The translations under genes were made by a program, and so were the position numbers. Below are positions 1-6,175 of a DNA stretch of 7,408 bases, in pieces (positions within the stretch are counted from its first letter, which is position 1; each line of letters starts with the position of its first letter). The notes below the pieces were generated by a model that worked only from the letters and a program-made list of their open reading frames with translations, did no database searches and was not told where the DNA came from. The stretch is from NCBI GenBank assembly GCA_937889705.1, contig CALBYO010000026.1:1-7408 (forward strand). Direction: 5' to 3'. Origin of the DNA: an uncultured Bacillota bacterium. GTDB taxonomy: Bacteria; Bacillota; Clostridia; Christensenellales; UBA1242.

Positions 1-713
1 ACTTGTCCAATTTCTTTTACTTCGCCATCAACTGTTACTGTTGGGCCACCTTTTTCAACAAGTTTTGTTGGATCAGTTTGTGTTGAATTTCCAGCTGTCC
101 AGTCTGCGAATTGAAGTTTTCCGCCTTCTGCAAAGATTGCATGATCTGCGCCATCAGCGTCAGCTGTAGCTGTCATAGCAACAAGTTTGCCATCAGCTGC
201 ATAATACCAATAACCATCAGCATTAGCTACCCAGCCGTCACCAGCTTGTAATTGACCAGCTAAATCTGTTCCGAAAAGTTGTTTCATAGTGTCTTCACTA
301 ATTTCAACAGCTTCACCTTCAACAAGTCCTGTTGTAGCGTTTTTGTATTTAGCTGTGTATGTAACTTTAACTCTAGCATAGAAATCAACGCTTCCTTTTG
401 CTGCTGCAAGTGTAGGAACTGCAATTTCTACTAATTGTGATGGAACAACTGAAACATCTTCTAATGGAGTTGTGCCGTCTTTTTGTAATAATTTACCATT
501 CATCTTATCTGACAAATCTTTGTTTTCATTAGCGTCTAATGTTTGAAGATTTGTAAATTTAAGATAAATACCTTGGTCCATTTTAACTGTACCTGATGCT
601 TGTCTTTGTGCTTGGTACCATGCTCCAGTTACACCAAAGCCGATAGCAAATACTAATAAGAAGCAAAGAACAGCTACTAAACCAACTGCAAAACTTTTAG
701 TTTTTTTATTCAT
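1..713 (-). CDS. Exported protein with SipW/TasA-type signal segment, C-terminus beyond window
   Basis: The frame is open from an ATG at 713-711 to the window edge, giving 237 codons with no stop. The start is supported by AAAGGAG about nine bases upstream and a strong promoter further up. Residues 1-6 are basic (MNKKTK), residues 8-28 form one hydrophobic segment, and GVTGAWYQAQ follows at 27-36. That layout resembles SipW-cognate signal peptides of TasA/camelysin-like proteins, which usually carry a G-x-TGA/VAWF motif; here Y replaces F. The mature part is rich in Thr, Val, Ala, Asp and Gly. It has a beta-strand-like FYARVKVTYT at 111-120 and an aromatic DGYWYY at 166-171, of the kind seen in such proteins. 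The likely role is an exported, perhaps fibre-forming or surface-associated protein. This is inferred from the N-terminus only: no SipW peptidase lies in the window, and the segment could simply remain as a membrane anchor. It is transcribed away from ruvX and looks like its own unit. Confidence 0.8.
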   Translation of the reverse strand, partial: MNKKTKSFAVGLVAVLCFLLVFAIGFGVTGAWYQAQRQASGTVKMDQGIYLKFTNLQTLDANENKDLSDKMNGKLLQKDGTTPLEDVSVVPSQLVEIAVPTLAAAKGSVDFYARVKVTYTAKYKNATTGLVEGEAVEISEDTMKQLFGTDLAGQLQAGDGWVANADGYWYYAADGKLVAMTATADADGADHAIFAEGGKLQFADWTAGNSTQTDPTKLVEKGGPTVTVDGEVKEIGQ

Positions 714-719
714 AAAAAT

Positions 720-788
720 TTACTCCTTTTTTATTTCCTTGTTTTCTTGGAAGCTCTGGGAATGCAACTTCAAATCATTTTCCGCCAT
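720..788 (-). CDS. Possible 22-codon leader ORF in the 5' leader of the exported-protein gene
   Basis: An ATG at 788-786 opens 22 codons (MAENDLKLHSQSF..., ending IKKE). The TAA at 722-720 lies inside the ribosome-binding region of the gene starting at 713. The peptide would be hydrophilic, with several Lys and Glu, and has no membrane segment. A GGGGG run lies about 12 bases upstream of its ATG, which is a poor distance. The ORF occupies most of the predicted leader and ends six bases before the main ATG, so it could couple translation to the main gene. An ORF this short can arise by chance. No similarity is recognised. Confidence 0.2.
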   Translation of the reverse strand: MAENDLKLHSQSFQENKEIKKE

Positions 789-820
789 TCTCTTGAATGA
801 CCCCCTTCACAAGTTACCTT

Positions 821-850
821 ATTATAGAATACATTTTGTCAGCAAGTCAA
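821..850 (-). promoter_or_regulatory. Sigma-A-type promoter for the exported-protein gene
   Basis: Read on the minus strand, TTGACT (850-845) is followed after 18 bases by a perfect TATAAT (826-821). Transcription should start near 814, giving a leader of about 100 nt before the ATG at 713. In that leader CATTC-AAGA-GAATG forms a small hairpin, just at the start of the candidate leader ORF. Confidence 0.75.
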
Positions 851-940
851 ACAAATTAGCAAGATTTCCCAAAATTTTTTATTTTTCTTCTTTTGGCTAA
901 ATTTATATAAGATAAGTTATATATTACATCCTATTTATAT

Positions 941-1048
941 ATGTATGCTAAAAGAATGCTCGCTACATCAATTATTTTGCTCCAAAAACCTAAAAATATT
1001 AAAAATTATTTGCAAAAATTTTTAGAATATGAAATAATCATAGCGTGA
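941..1048 (+). CDS. Possible 35-codon ORF overlapping the start of ruvX
   Basis: An ATG at 941 opens 35 codons, beginning MYAKRMLATSIILLQ and ending FLEYEIIIA. The TGA (1046-1048) overlaps the GTG of ruvX in a GTGA arrangement, the classic geometry for translational coupling. The peptide is basic in its first half and hydrophobic at both ends, and I recognise no family. No Shine-Dalgarno sequence precedes the ATG, and the frame is open back to a stop at 908-910. In its favour, ruvX also lacks its own ribosome site, which coupling would explain. Against it, the region is AT-rich and the ORF is short enough to be chance. Confidence 0.25.
   Translation: MYAKRMLATSIILLQKPKNIKNYLQKFLEYEIIIA
1010..1038 (+). 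promoter_or_regulatory. Weak candidate promoter directly in front of ruvX
   Basis: TTGCAA (1010-1015) and AATAAT (1033-1038) are separated by 17 bases and match the sigma-A consensus at 4/6 and 5/6 positions. The implied transcription start falls at about 1045, on the first base of the ruvX GTG, so the message would be leaderless. In sequence this AT-rich such matches are common, so this is only a candidate. Confidence 0.3.
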
Positions 1049-1473
1049 GGTTAGAATTACACTTAAATCGAATTATGGGGCTAGATTATGGCGATGTGCG
1101 AATTGGAATTGCGTTGTCAGACCTTTCTCGAACAATAGCCAACGGGCTAGAAACATATAAGTGTAAAAATAGCGAGCAAGACATTGCCTATATAACTAAT
1201 CTTGCCAAGCAAAACGATGTGGACTTGTTTGTCATGGGGTTGCCGCTTAACATGGACGGCAGCGAAGGTGCAAGGGCTGAAAAAACTCGTGCATTTGGCG
1301 CAAAACTGGAAGAAATTTCTGGTATTCCAGTTGAATTTGTGGACGAAAGGTTAACATCTGTTGAGGCGGAAGAACTTTTAATTTCTGCCGGAGTAAGGCG
1401 AGAAAAGCGAAAAGAGGTTATAGACAAGGTTGCTGCGACCTTAATATTAGAAAGTTATTTGCAAAATAACTAA
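1045..1473 (+). CDS. ruvX: RuvX/YqgF, putative Holliday junction resolvase-like / pre-16S rRNA-processing nuclease
   Basis: YqgF-family proteins have an RNase H-like fold and act in the cytoplasm. They are annotated as Holliday junction resolvases, and in E. coli the family processes the 5' end of 16S rRNA. Family landmarks are clear: GLDYGDVRIGIALSD at 12-26 with Asp14, GLPLNMDGS at 65-73, VDERLTS at 99-105 with Glu101, and KRKEVIDKVAA at 121-131 with Asp127. These give the three expected acidic active-site residues. The length of 142 residues is normal and the gene looks intact. The start is uncertain. GTG 1045 is the furthest upstream option and keeps the first beta strand, but gives about seven extra residues and has no Shine-Dalgarno. 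ATG 1075 would begin MGLDYG and cut into that strand. The stop is 17 bases before the next gene, so the two probably form an operon. Confidence 0.93.
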   Translation: MRLELHLNRIMGLDYGDVRIGIALSDLSRTIANGLETYKCKNSEQDIAYITNLAKQNDVDLFVMGLPLNMDGSEGARAEKTRAFGAKLEEISGIPVEFVDERLTSVEAEELLISAGVRREKRKEVIDKVAATLILESYLQNN

Positions 1474-1490
1474 GCCAATGGAGGTTAAAA

Positions 1491-1865
1491 ATGGCAAAAG
1501 AATGTAACTGCGGACATGATCACGAACACGCACACAAAGAAGAAGTTGTTGATATTGTAGATTTATTATTAGACGAAAACAATGACGAACCAATTTCACT
1601 TTTTGACGAAAACGATAAGGAAATTAAGTTTGAACAAGTTGCTGTAATTCCAGAATCAGAAAGAATTTACGCAATTTTGAAACCTATTGACGAAATGGAA
1701 GGCGTAGCCGATGACGAAGCGATTGTATTTGTTGTTGAATACGACGAAGACGGCAATTCATACCTTGTTGTTGAAACAAACGAAGAAATTGCAATCAAAG
1801 TTTTTGATAAATATTATCAACTTTTAGACGAAGCCGAAGGCAAAGCTAAGAAAGAAGACAAATAG
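1491..1865 (+). CDS. DUF1292 family protein (YrzB-like) with His/Cys-rich N-terminus
   Basis: This 124-residue acidic protein has a good ribosome site (GGAGGT, seven bases before the ATG) and follows ruvX closely. A YrzB-type gene also follows the ruvX homologue in Bacillus, and that order supports the assignment. Residues 35-112 match the DUF1292 pattern: ISLFDENDKEIKFEQVAVI, then ERIYAILKPID, then VFVVEYDEDGNSYLVV, then a helix ending YYQLLDEAE. The family has no established biochemical function and is expected to be cytosolic. The N-terminus is notable: C5, C7, H9, H11, H13 and H15 alternate (CNCGHDHEHAH), a plausible metal-binding segment absent from the short Bacillus protein as I recall it. 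The C-terminal tail is Lys- and Glu-rich. Terminators follow immediately, so this ends the operon. Confidence 0.88.
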   Translation: MAKECNCGHDHEHAHKEEVVDIVDLLLDENNDEPISLFDENDKEIKFEQVAVIPESERIYAILKPIDEMEGVADDEAIVFVVEYDEDGNSYLVVETNEEIAIKVFDKYYQLLDEAEGKAKKEDK

Positions 1866-1877
1866 CAAATAAGTCAG

Positions 1878-1907
1878 AAAAGCATCAGTTTTAACTGGTG
1901 CTTTTTT
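1878..1907 (+). terminator. Rho-independent terminator of the ruvX operon
   Basis: GCATCAGTT (1882-1890) pairs with AACTGGTGC (1893-1901), with one G-U pair. The realistic loop is TTTTAA, and the stem is extended by AAAA/TTTT. A run of six T (1902-1907) follows. It begins 13 bases after the DUF1292 stop codon. Confidence 0.85.
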
Positions 1908-1919
1908 GTTGTTAACAAT

Positions 1920-1953
1920 AAAAAATCGAAGACATTTATCTTCGATTTTTTTT
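1920..1953. terminator. Bidirectional terminator between convergent genes
   Basis: A perfect 13-bp inverted repeat (1920-1932 and 1939-1951, arms AAAAAATCGAAGA and its complement) encloses the loop CATTTA. It has eight T on the plus-strand side and six on the minus-strand side. It can stop read-through from the ruvX operon and end the minus-strand gene whose stop codon is at 1980-1978. Confidence 0.87.
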
Positions 1954-1977
1954 AAAAGGAGTAAAAGAAATAAATTT

Positions 1978-4900
1978 TTATTCTTCTGTTACAGGTTCTT
2001 GAACTGGGTTTTCAGGTTCTGGTGTAGGTTCTTCTGGTTCTTCTGGTTCAACAACTTCTGCAACTGCATTTTGGTAGTTGCCGTCAATGTTGCAGTTTCT
2101 GAGTTCTGGGTATTTGTCTTCCCCTGCTGGCATATACCAAATGCTGCCTTCTGTCATGCTGAAACCTTTGTCTGTGAAGAAAGATTCGCCGCTTTTAATT
2201 GTTGTTGAATCTGTGTAGTAAACTGATTGACCTCCGTAGTTAATAGCGCCGCCATTTTTGATAACTTTATCTTCTGCTTTTGCAAGTGATTCGTCAATGA
2301 CGATGTTATAAATACTACCAAGTTTTGTTCCTGCAAAACTATTTACAAAGTTGTAGAAACCAGTTCTTGTATCTGTATATGATTCAAAGTATTTATCGCC
2401 AACACCTGAGAAAGTTGCTGCAACGATAATTCTTTCAAATTTTCCTGGGTGGATAATATATGTTGAAAGTCCTGCCACTTTTGAGTTGTTTGAGTTACCA
2501 ACAAGGTTTGCTCTAACATAGCAATCTGCAACATATCCGCCTTTTGATTGTTTATCAGTTAATGATACGTTAACTGAGATACCACCAACATATTCGCCAG
2601 TGATTGTTCCAAGAACATAACATTCTGAAACATTACCGAACAAGTTTGCTGCGATACCACCAACATAGAATGCTGAAATATCTGCTTTTACGAATGATTG
2701 TCTAATTGTTGCATCTATTGAAAGTTGTCCAACGATACCACCAACCATATTGTTTGCTTGGTTGAGTTCTGCAATAATTTTAATTGAAGAATAACCTTCG
2801 CCAGCAAGACCAGCATGGCATTTTTCAATTAGGCCGTTTGAAAGTCCTGCAATACCGCCGATATATGTGTATACCCTAGACATATCTTTGATATTAGCAG
2901 CTTCAACTGCGCTTGAAATGATTTCTCCGCCGTTATAACCTGCGATACCGCCAATCATTTTAAGAACTGCGCCTTCAACGATTGTTTCGCCTGTTATTTC
3001 AAAGTTAGATTCAATTTTTGCTCCAATGATTTTTCCATCATTGTAACCTGCAATTCCGCCAAGGAAAATGCTGTTTGTTTTATTTTTATTTGTGATTGTG
3101 TTTGTATCTGTTGTGCTTACCAAAACAGTGTATTGTAATACTGCTTCTGCTGGTTCTTCGCCTTCAACTTGTTCAACTTCAACTGTCTTTGTTGTTCTGA
3201 TAATTCCGTGGTTGTGACCAACAACGAAACCTGCTTTGATTGCGTCTGCAATCTTAACATCAACAACTTGGCAGTTTTCAATTAAACCATAGTTAAGTCC
3301 TGCTATTGCACCACCGCAGTTTGCCATGTCAATTCTAACATTTTCAAATTTAACATTTTTAACAATACCTGCTGTGCCAACGCTTGCAAAGAAGCCAACT
3401 GCAACATAATTCAATTCGTTTGTATCAACATCTTTAATATTTACGATGTTCATATTTTTGATTGTGTGACCATTACCATCAAATGTTCCGCTGAATGTTG
3501 GATCATTTTCTCTATAAGCGATTGGTGTCCATGTTTCAAACAATGCACCAAGGTCAATGTCTTCAACCAATTTGTATTCTCTTGACATCCAATATTTTTG
3601 TGCTGCCCTATCAGAGTTGTTCATCATTCTTGCAACAAATTCTGCAAAGTTTGATTGATTTAATTCAATAACTGTTAATGAGTAAGCGTGTTCTTCGTTT
3701 ACACCTTCCATATTAACTTCTGCAACAGTCTCATCTTCAACAATGATCCATGCTGGTGTTTCTTCGCCTGCATCGTCTGGTGTGCTGATTGACCAGTTAG
3801 CTTCTTTGAATGTTTCTATCTTTTTAAGATCAGCAAGACCTTTTGCTTCGCAATTTTCATAATTTGCTGTTAATTCTGTTGCGCCACTTGCATAGTAGAA
3901 GTTTCCAGAAATTCTGCTTGCAATGTTTGTGTTCATTCTTGCAACTGTTGCTCTAAGAGCATCTGTTACAGGAATTGAGCCTGGAATAATGATTCCTGGT
4001 GTTGCATAAGCAACTTGACCAATAATTCCGCCCATTCTTGCTGTTGCGTTATCGTAACTTACTATTGCTAAGTTGTTCATAACAATAGCGTAAACAACTT
4101 CTCTGTCTTTATTTTCTGTGAATGTGCTTGAATTTGGATTGTGAATATATGATGTACCGATAATTCCACCAACTTGGCATTTTGCAGTGTCTGAATTGTT
4201 TGCAATGCCTGCTGCAATGCTGTAAACAACTGTTGCTTTGTTGTTATGAATTTCTCCACCAAGGTTATATCCAACAATACCACCTAATGAATAATATGTT
4301 GGAACATCTGCTGTTACTTGAACTGAAATTGTTCCGTTGAATGTACATAACGAAATTTTGCTATGGCTGATTATTGAGCCAGAGATGTATGCTCTATTCA
4401 AACCAACAATTCCGCCGATGTTATTTTCATCTTGAACTTCTGTTTCTGCTCTGCCAGTTGCTGGGTCATAAGAAACAATGTAATTCAATTTTGTCAATGT
4501 TGTGCATTCTTTTGCTGTAATTTTAGCGTTTGTAACTTGAACCCTGTCAATTTTTGCGCCTTCTGAAAGACCAACAAGCGCACCAGCATAGTAATAATAA
4601 CCGCTAATGTTAACATTGTCCAATTTCAAACTTGTGATTTCAGCCATTTCATTAACTGCACCAAACAATCCTGCATAGTAATTGTCTTTTGTCATTGTCA
4701 AGTTTTTGATTGTGTGTTGGTTACCAATGAATTTACCTGTAAAATATTGAAGTTGAACTGATGAGCCAACTTTAACAAAATTACCAGCGATAGGTGTCCA
4801 TTCGCCTGTAAGTTCAATATCATTGTGTAATTCGTAAGTGTCTGACAATTCCCAAACAGCATTTCCTGCTGGATATTCCCTTACAGATCCGATTGCTTTA

Positions 4901-5310
4901 AGGTCTTCTTCTGATTTAATAATCCAACCATTGTTGTCTGAACCATCGCCAACAGCAATGTCAAATTCGTAGAAGCCCAAAGAATCTTTGTTTGTGTAAA
5001 GTTTGAGTTTTGTTGTTCCGCCTTTAACTGCTGTTAAAACACCAGTTGCAAGGTCGTAAGTAGCAACACCTTCTGTATCAAAAGCAAACAAAATTTCAGT
5101 GTCGTCACTCTTTTTATTAACCACTGCTGTAAGTTTTTCAGTCTCGCCAGCATTCATATAGAATGTATCTGATGATGCAGAAACTTCAACGGCAGTGCCA
5201 TCTCCTCTATAAACTACAAATTCGTCGTAGCCTTTTACCATGTAATAAGTTGTTAAACCTATGAAAAGGCAACCTACTAAAACTGAGAAATAAACTAATA
5301 ATCTTTTCAT
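1978..5310 (-). CDS. Large membrane-anchored surface protein: Big_2 domain plus two GLUG beta-solenoid modules
   Basis: The start is ATG 5310 with AAGGAGT six bases upstream and a near-consensus promoter. The protein has 1110 residues. Residues 4-25 are a hydrophobic signal/anchor; LVGC at 11-14 fits a lipobox, but the hydrophobic stretch continues past the Cys, so a plain membrane anchor is equally possible. Residues 38-120 look like a Big_2 Ig-like domain (VLTAVKGGTTKLKL at 91-104). Two similar modules follow. Module A (129-523) opens with YELHNDIEL and WTPIAG, then GKFIGNQHTIKNLTM. Module B (545-1073) opens with YKLVEDIDL and WTPIA, then GTFDGNGHTIKNMNI. Both then carry repeated GG-I-x-G turns: 299, 343, 381 and 427 in A; 751, 787, 818, 857 and 884 in B. 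This is the GLUG motif. Module B ends IWYMPAGEDKYPELRN, a typical cap. A Pro/Glu tail (about 1083-1110) ends the chain; no LPxTG or other sortase signal is seen. GLUG proteins are often adhesins or surface proteins, but no ligand or enzyme activity can be read here. It is probably monocistronic. Confidence 0.9.
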   Translation of the reverse strand: MKRLLVYFSVLVGCLFIGLTTYYMVKGYDEFVVYRGDGTAVEVSASSDTFYMNAGETEKLTAVVNKKSDDTEILFAFDTEGVATYDLATGVLTAVKGGTTKLKLYTNKDSLGFYEFDIAVGDGSDNNGWIIKSEEDLKAIGSVREYPAGNAVWELSDTYELHNDIELTGEWTPIAGNFVKVGSSVQLQYFTGKFIGNQHTIKNLTMTKDNYYAGLFGAVNEMAEITSLKLDNVNISGYYYYAGALVGLSEGAKIDRVQVTNAKITAKECTTLTKLNYIVSYDPATGRAETEVQDENNIGGIVGLNRAYISGSIISHSKISLCTFNGTISVQVTADVPTYYSLGGIVGYNLGGEIHNNKATVVYSIAAGIANNSDTAKCQVGGIIGTSYIHNPNSSTFTENKDREVVYAIVMNNLAIVSYDNATARMGGIIGQVAYATPGIIIPGSIPVTDALRATVARMNTNIASRISGNFYYASGATELTANYENCEAKGLADLKKIETFKEANWSISTPDDAGEETPAWIIVEDETVAEVNMEGVNEEHAYSLTVIELNQSNFAEFVARMMNNSDRAAQKYWMSREYKLVEDIDLGALFETWTPIAYRENDPTFSGTFDGNGHTIKNMNIVNIKDVDTNELNYVAVGFFASVGTAGIVKNVKFENVRIDMANCGGAIAGLNYGLIENCQVVDVKIADAIKAGFVVGHNHGIIRTTKTVEVEQVEGEEPAEAVLQYTVLVSTTDTNTITNKNKTNSIFLGGIAGYNDGKIIGAKIESNFEITGETIVEGAVLKMIGGIAGYNGGEIISSAVEAANIKDMSRVYTYIGGIAGLSNGLIEKCHAGLAGEGYSSIKIIAELNQANNMVGGIVGQLSIDATIRQSFVKADISAFYVGGIAANLFGNVSECYVLGTITGEYVGGISVNVSLTDKQSKGGYVADCYVRANLVGNSNNSKVAGLSTYIIHPGKFERIIVAATFSGVGDKYFESYTDTRTGFYNFVNSFAGTKLGSIYNIVIDESLAKAEDKVIKNGGAINYGGQSVYYTDSTTIKSGESFFTDKGFSMTEGSIWYMPAGEDKYPELRNCNIDGNYQNAVAEVVEPEEPEEPTPEPENPVQEPVTEE

Positions 5311-5315
5311 ATCTC

Positions 5316-5333
5316 ACTCCTTCGCTAAGGAGT
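5316..5333 (-). promoter_or_regulatory. Perfect 7-bp dyad covering the ribosome site of the GLUG gene
   Basis: On the minus strand ACTCCTT (5333-5327), loop AGCG, then AAGGAGT (5322-5316). The right arm is the Shine-Dalgarno sequence of the gene starting at 5310. The left arm shares its ACT with the promoter -10 box. A message starting at the predicted site, about 5324, would lack the left arm and leave the ribosome site free; a transcript from further upstream could fold it shut. As DNA the dyad could also be a small operator. Function is inferred only. Confidence 0.5.
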
Positions 5334-5359
5334 ATAAAACAATTTCATCAATTTGTCAA
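5331..5359 (-). promoter_or_regulatory. Strong sigma-A-type promoter for the GLUG gene
   Basis: TTGACA (5359-5354), a 17-base spacer and TATACT (5336-5331) match consensus at 6/6 and 5/6 positions. The predicted start is near 5324, giving an untranslated leader of only about 14 nt that still contains AAGGAGT. The gene therefore has its own promoter independent of yunB upstream. Confidence 0.8.
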
Positions 5360-5406
5360 TATATAGATTTAATAAAAATGTAAAATTTTTTAGAATTTCG
5401 GCATTT

Positions 5407-6084
5407 TTAATTGCGCGGAATAAGGTTCATCATCTCATCCAAACTATCCGAATTCAAGTATGCGTCCGGCACTTTGCCAACAATTATACTTTCACACATC
5501 AAAACTTGCGTGTTTGTTTTGATTTTTTGATTAGCCGTTGGCAAAACTATGCTAACATTTGCAGATAAATTAACATAAATTCGATGCAAAGTCTGGTTTA
5601 CACCCGCTTGCGTGAACTCGCTTTGAAATTTAGTCGACATCGACCCAATAGGTTCAATAGTTATCGTCACACTCGGACCTCGCCCCGCAAAAATCGGCAT
5701 ACCACTAAACGAGCCAATCGGAATTTGAATTCCCTGACTGCCAATTTGGTCCAAATTTTGCTGTGCAAGCCTTGACAACCTTCGCGCGAGCAAGTTCATT
5801 TGAATTGCATTAGTAGATATCATAGTTATATTACCATCAGTATCCTTATTTATATTAATAAGATTGTCATAAACATTGCCATCGCTAACAATTTCATAAA
5901 TCGCACTACCAACAGCCTTTTGAGCCAAAGCATTTACCTTTGCCTCGCTTGTCTGTAAAATGATTGGGTTAACAATAAATTCTATGTAACACAGAATTGC
6001 AATAACAATAATAAGAATAACGGAAATAACAATTCCCGTTTTTTGCTTAATTGAGAGCGCCTTTTTCTCCCTAAAACATCTCAC
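5407..6084 (-). CDS. yunB: Sporulation protein YunB
   Basis: This 225-residue protein has one membrane segment at about 17-33 after a basic N-terminus; the rest probably lies outside the membrane. It matches the YunB family: a Ser/Ala-rich helix after the membrane segment, IPIGSFSG at 121-128, FAGRGPSV at 132-139, IEPIGSM at 143-149, AGVNQTLHRIYVNLSANVSI at 160-179 and IIVGKVPDAYL at 200-210. In Bacillus subtilis yunB is expressed in the mother cell under sigma-E and its loss impairs sporulation, so the gene marks this organism as a likely spore former. The length is near that of the Bacillus protein, without its long polar tail. The only suitable start is GTG 6084, which has no Shine-Dalgarno. 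A start-stop ATG-TGA (6086-6081) overlaps it. The neighbours are surface-protein genes, each apparently transcribed separately. Confidence 0.93.
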   Translation of the reverse strand: MRCFREKKALSIKQKTGIVISVILIIVIAILCYIEFIVNPIILQTSEAKVNALAQKAVGSAIYEIVSDGNVYDNLININKDTDGNITMISTNAIQMNLLARRLSRLAQQNLDQIGSQGIQIPIGSFSGMPIFAGRGPSVTITIEPIGSMSTKFQSEFTQAGVNQTLHRIYVNLSANVSIVLPTANQKIKTNTQVLMCESIIVGKVPDAYLNSDSLDEMMNLIPRN

Positions 6085-6091
6085 ATAAATA

Positions 6092-6120
6092 TATATGCAA
6101 ATTTTCCGTCACATTTGCAA
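6092..6120 (-). promoter_or_regulatory. Candidate promoter of yunB, possibly of sporulation-sigma type
   Basis: TTGCAA (6120-6115) lies 17 bases from CATATA (6097-6092), which ends seven bases before the GTG at 6084. The -10 box starting CATA resembles the CATA-type boxes used by sigma-E and related sporulation factors, as expected for yunB. I see no convincing sigma-E -35 element. The implied message would be leaderless or nearly so. Confidence 0.3.
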
Positions 6121-6124
6121 CATC

Positions 6125-6154
6125 AAAAAAACTCCCCCACACCGAGAGAGTTTT
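6125..6154 (-). terminator. Rho-independent terminator of the leucine-rich-repeat gene
   Basis: On the minus strand AAAACTCTCTC (6154-6144) pairs with GGGGGAGTTTT (6138-6128), including two G-U pairs. The loop is GGTGT, and a run of seven T (6131-6125) follows. It lies about 20 bases after the TAA at 6178-6176 and just upstream of the yunB promoter region. Confidence 0.85.
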
Positions 6155-6175
6155 ATTTTCTGGTTCTGCGTTTAT

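Larger units (their letters stand above)
714..1044. other. Divergent intergenic region between the exported-protein gene and ruvX
   Basis: These 331 bases hold the leader and promoter of the minus-strand gene (714-850) and then a very AT-rich stretch (851-1044) leading into ruvX. I see no tRNA, rRNA, riboswitch-like fold or GC-rich hairpin terminator here. The only candidates in the ruvX-side half are a 35-codon ORF beginning at 941 and a weak promoter ending at 1038. Confidence 0.6.

Noticed and set aside
1188..1427. Minus-strand open frame of 79 codons inside ruvX
   Set aside because: It lies wholly antisense to conserved RuvX motifs, is Ser-rich with no family resemblance, and has no start signals.
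1906..2208. Plus-strand open frame of 100 codons, and other frames antisense to the GLUG gene
   Set aside because: It runs through the bidirectional terminator and antisense to the well-supported GLUG gene. The peptide is rich in Phe, Trp and Cys as expected from the reverse of Glu/Pro-coding DNA, and it has no ribosome site.
2550..3070. Repeated DNA phrases suggestive of a tandem repeat or CRISPR-like array
   Set aside because: They are the codons of the GG-I-x-G turns of the GLUG repeats, irregularly spaced and divergent, within one intact reading frame.
5374..5408. Terminator just after yunB
   Set aside because: AAAAATG and CATTTTT could pair across about 21 bases, but the stem has a single G-C pair and a large loop, so it is too weak to call.
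5584..5775. Plus-strand open frame of 63 codons inside yunB
   Set aside because: It is antisense to conserved YunB motifs, Arg-rich from the reverse reading, and has no supporting signals.
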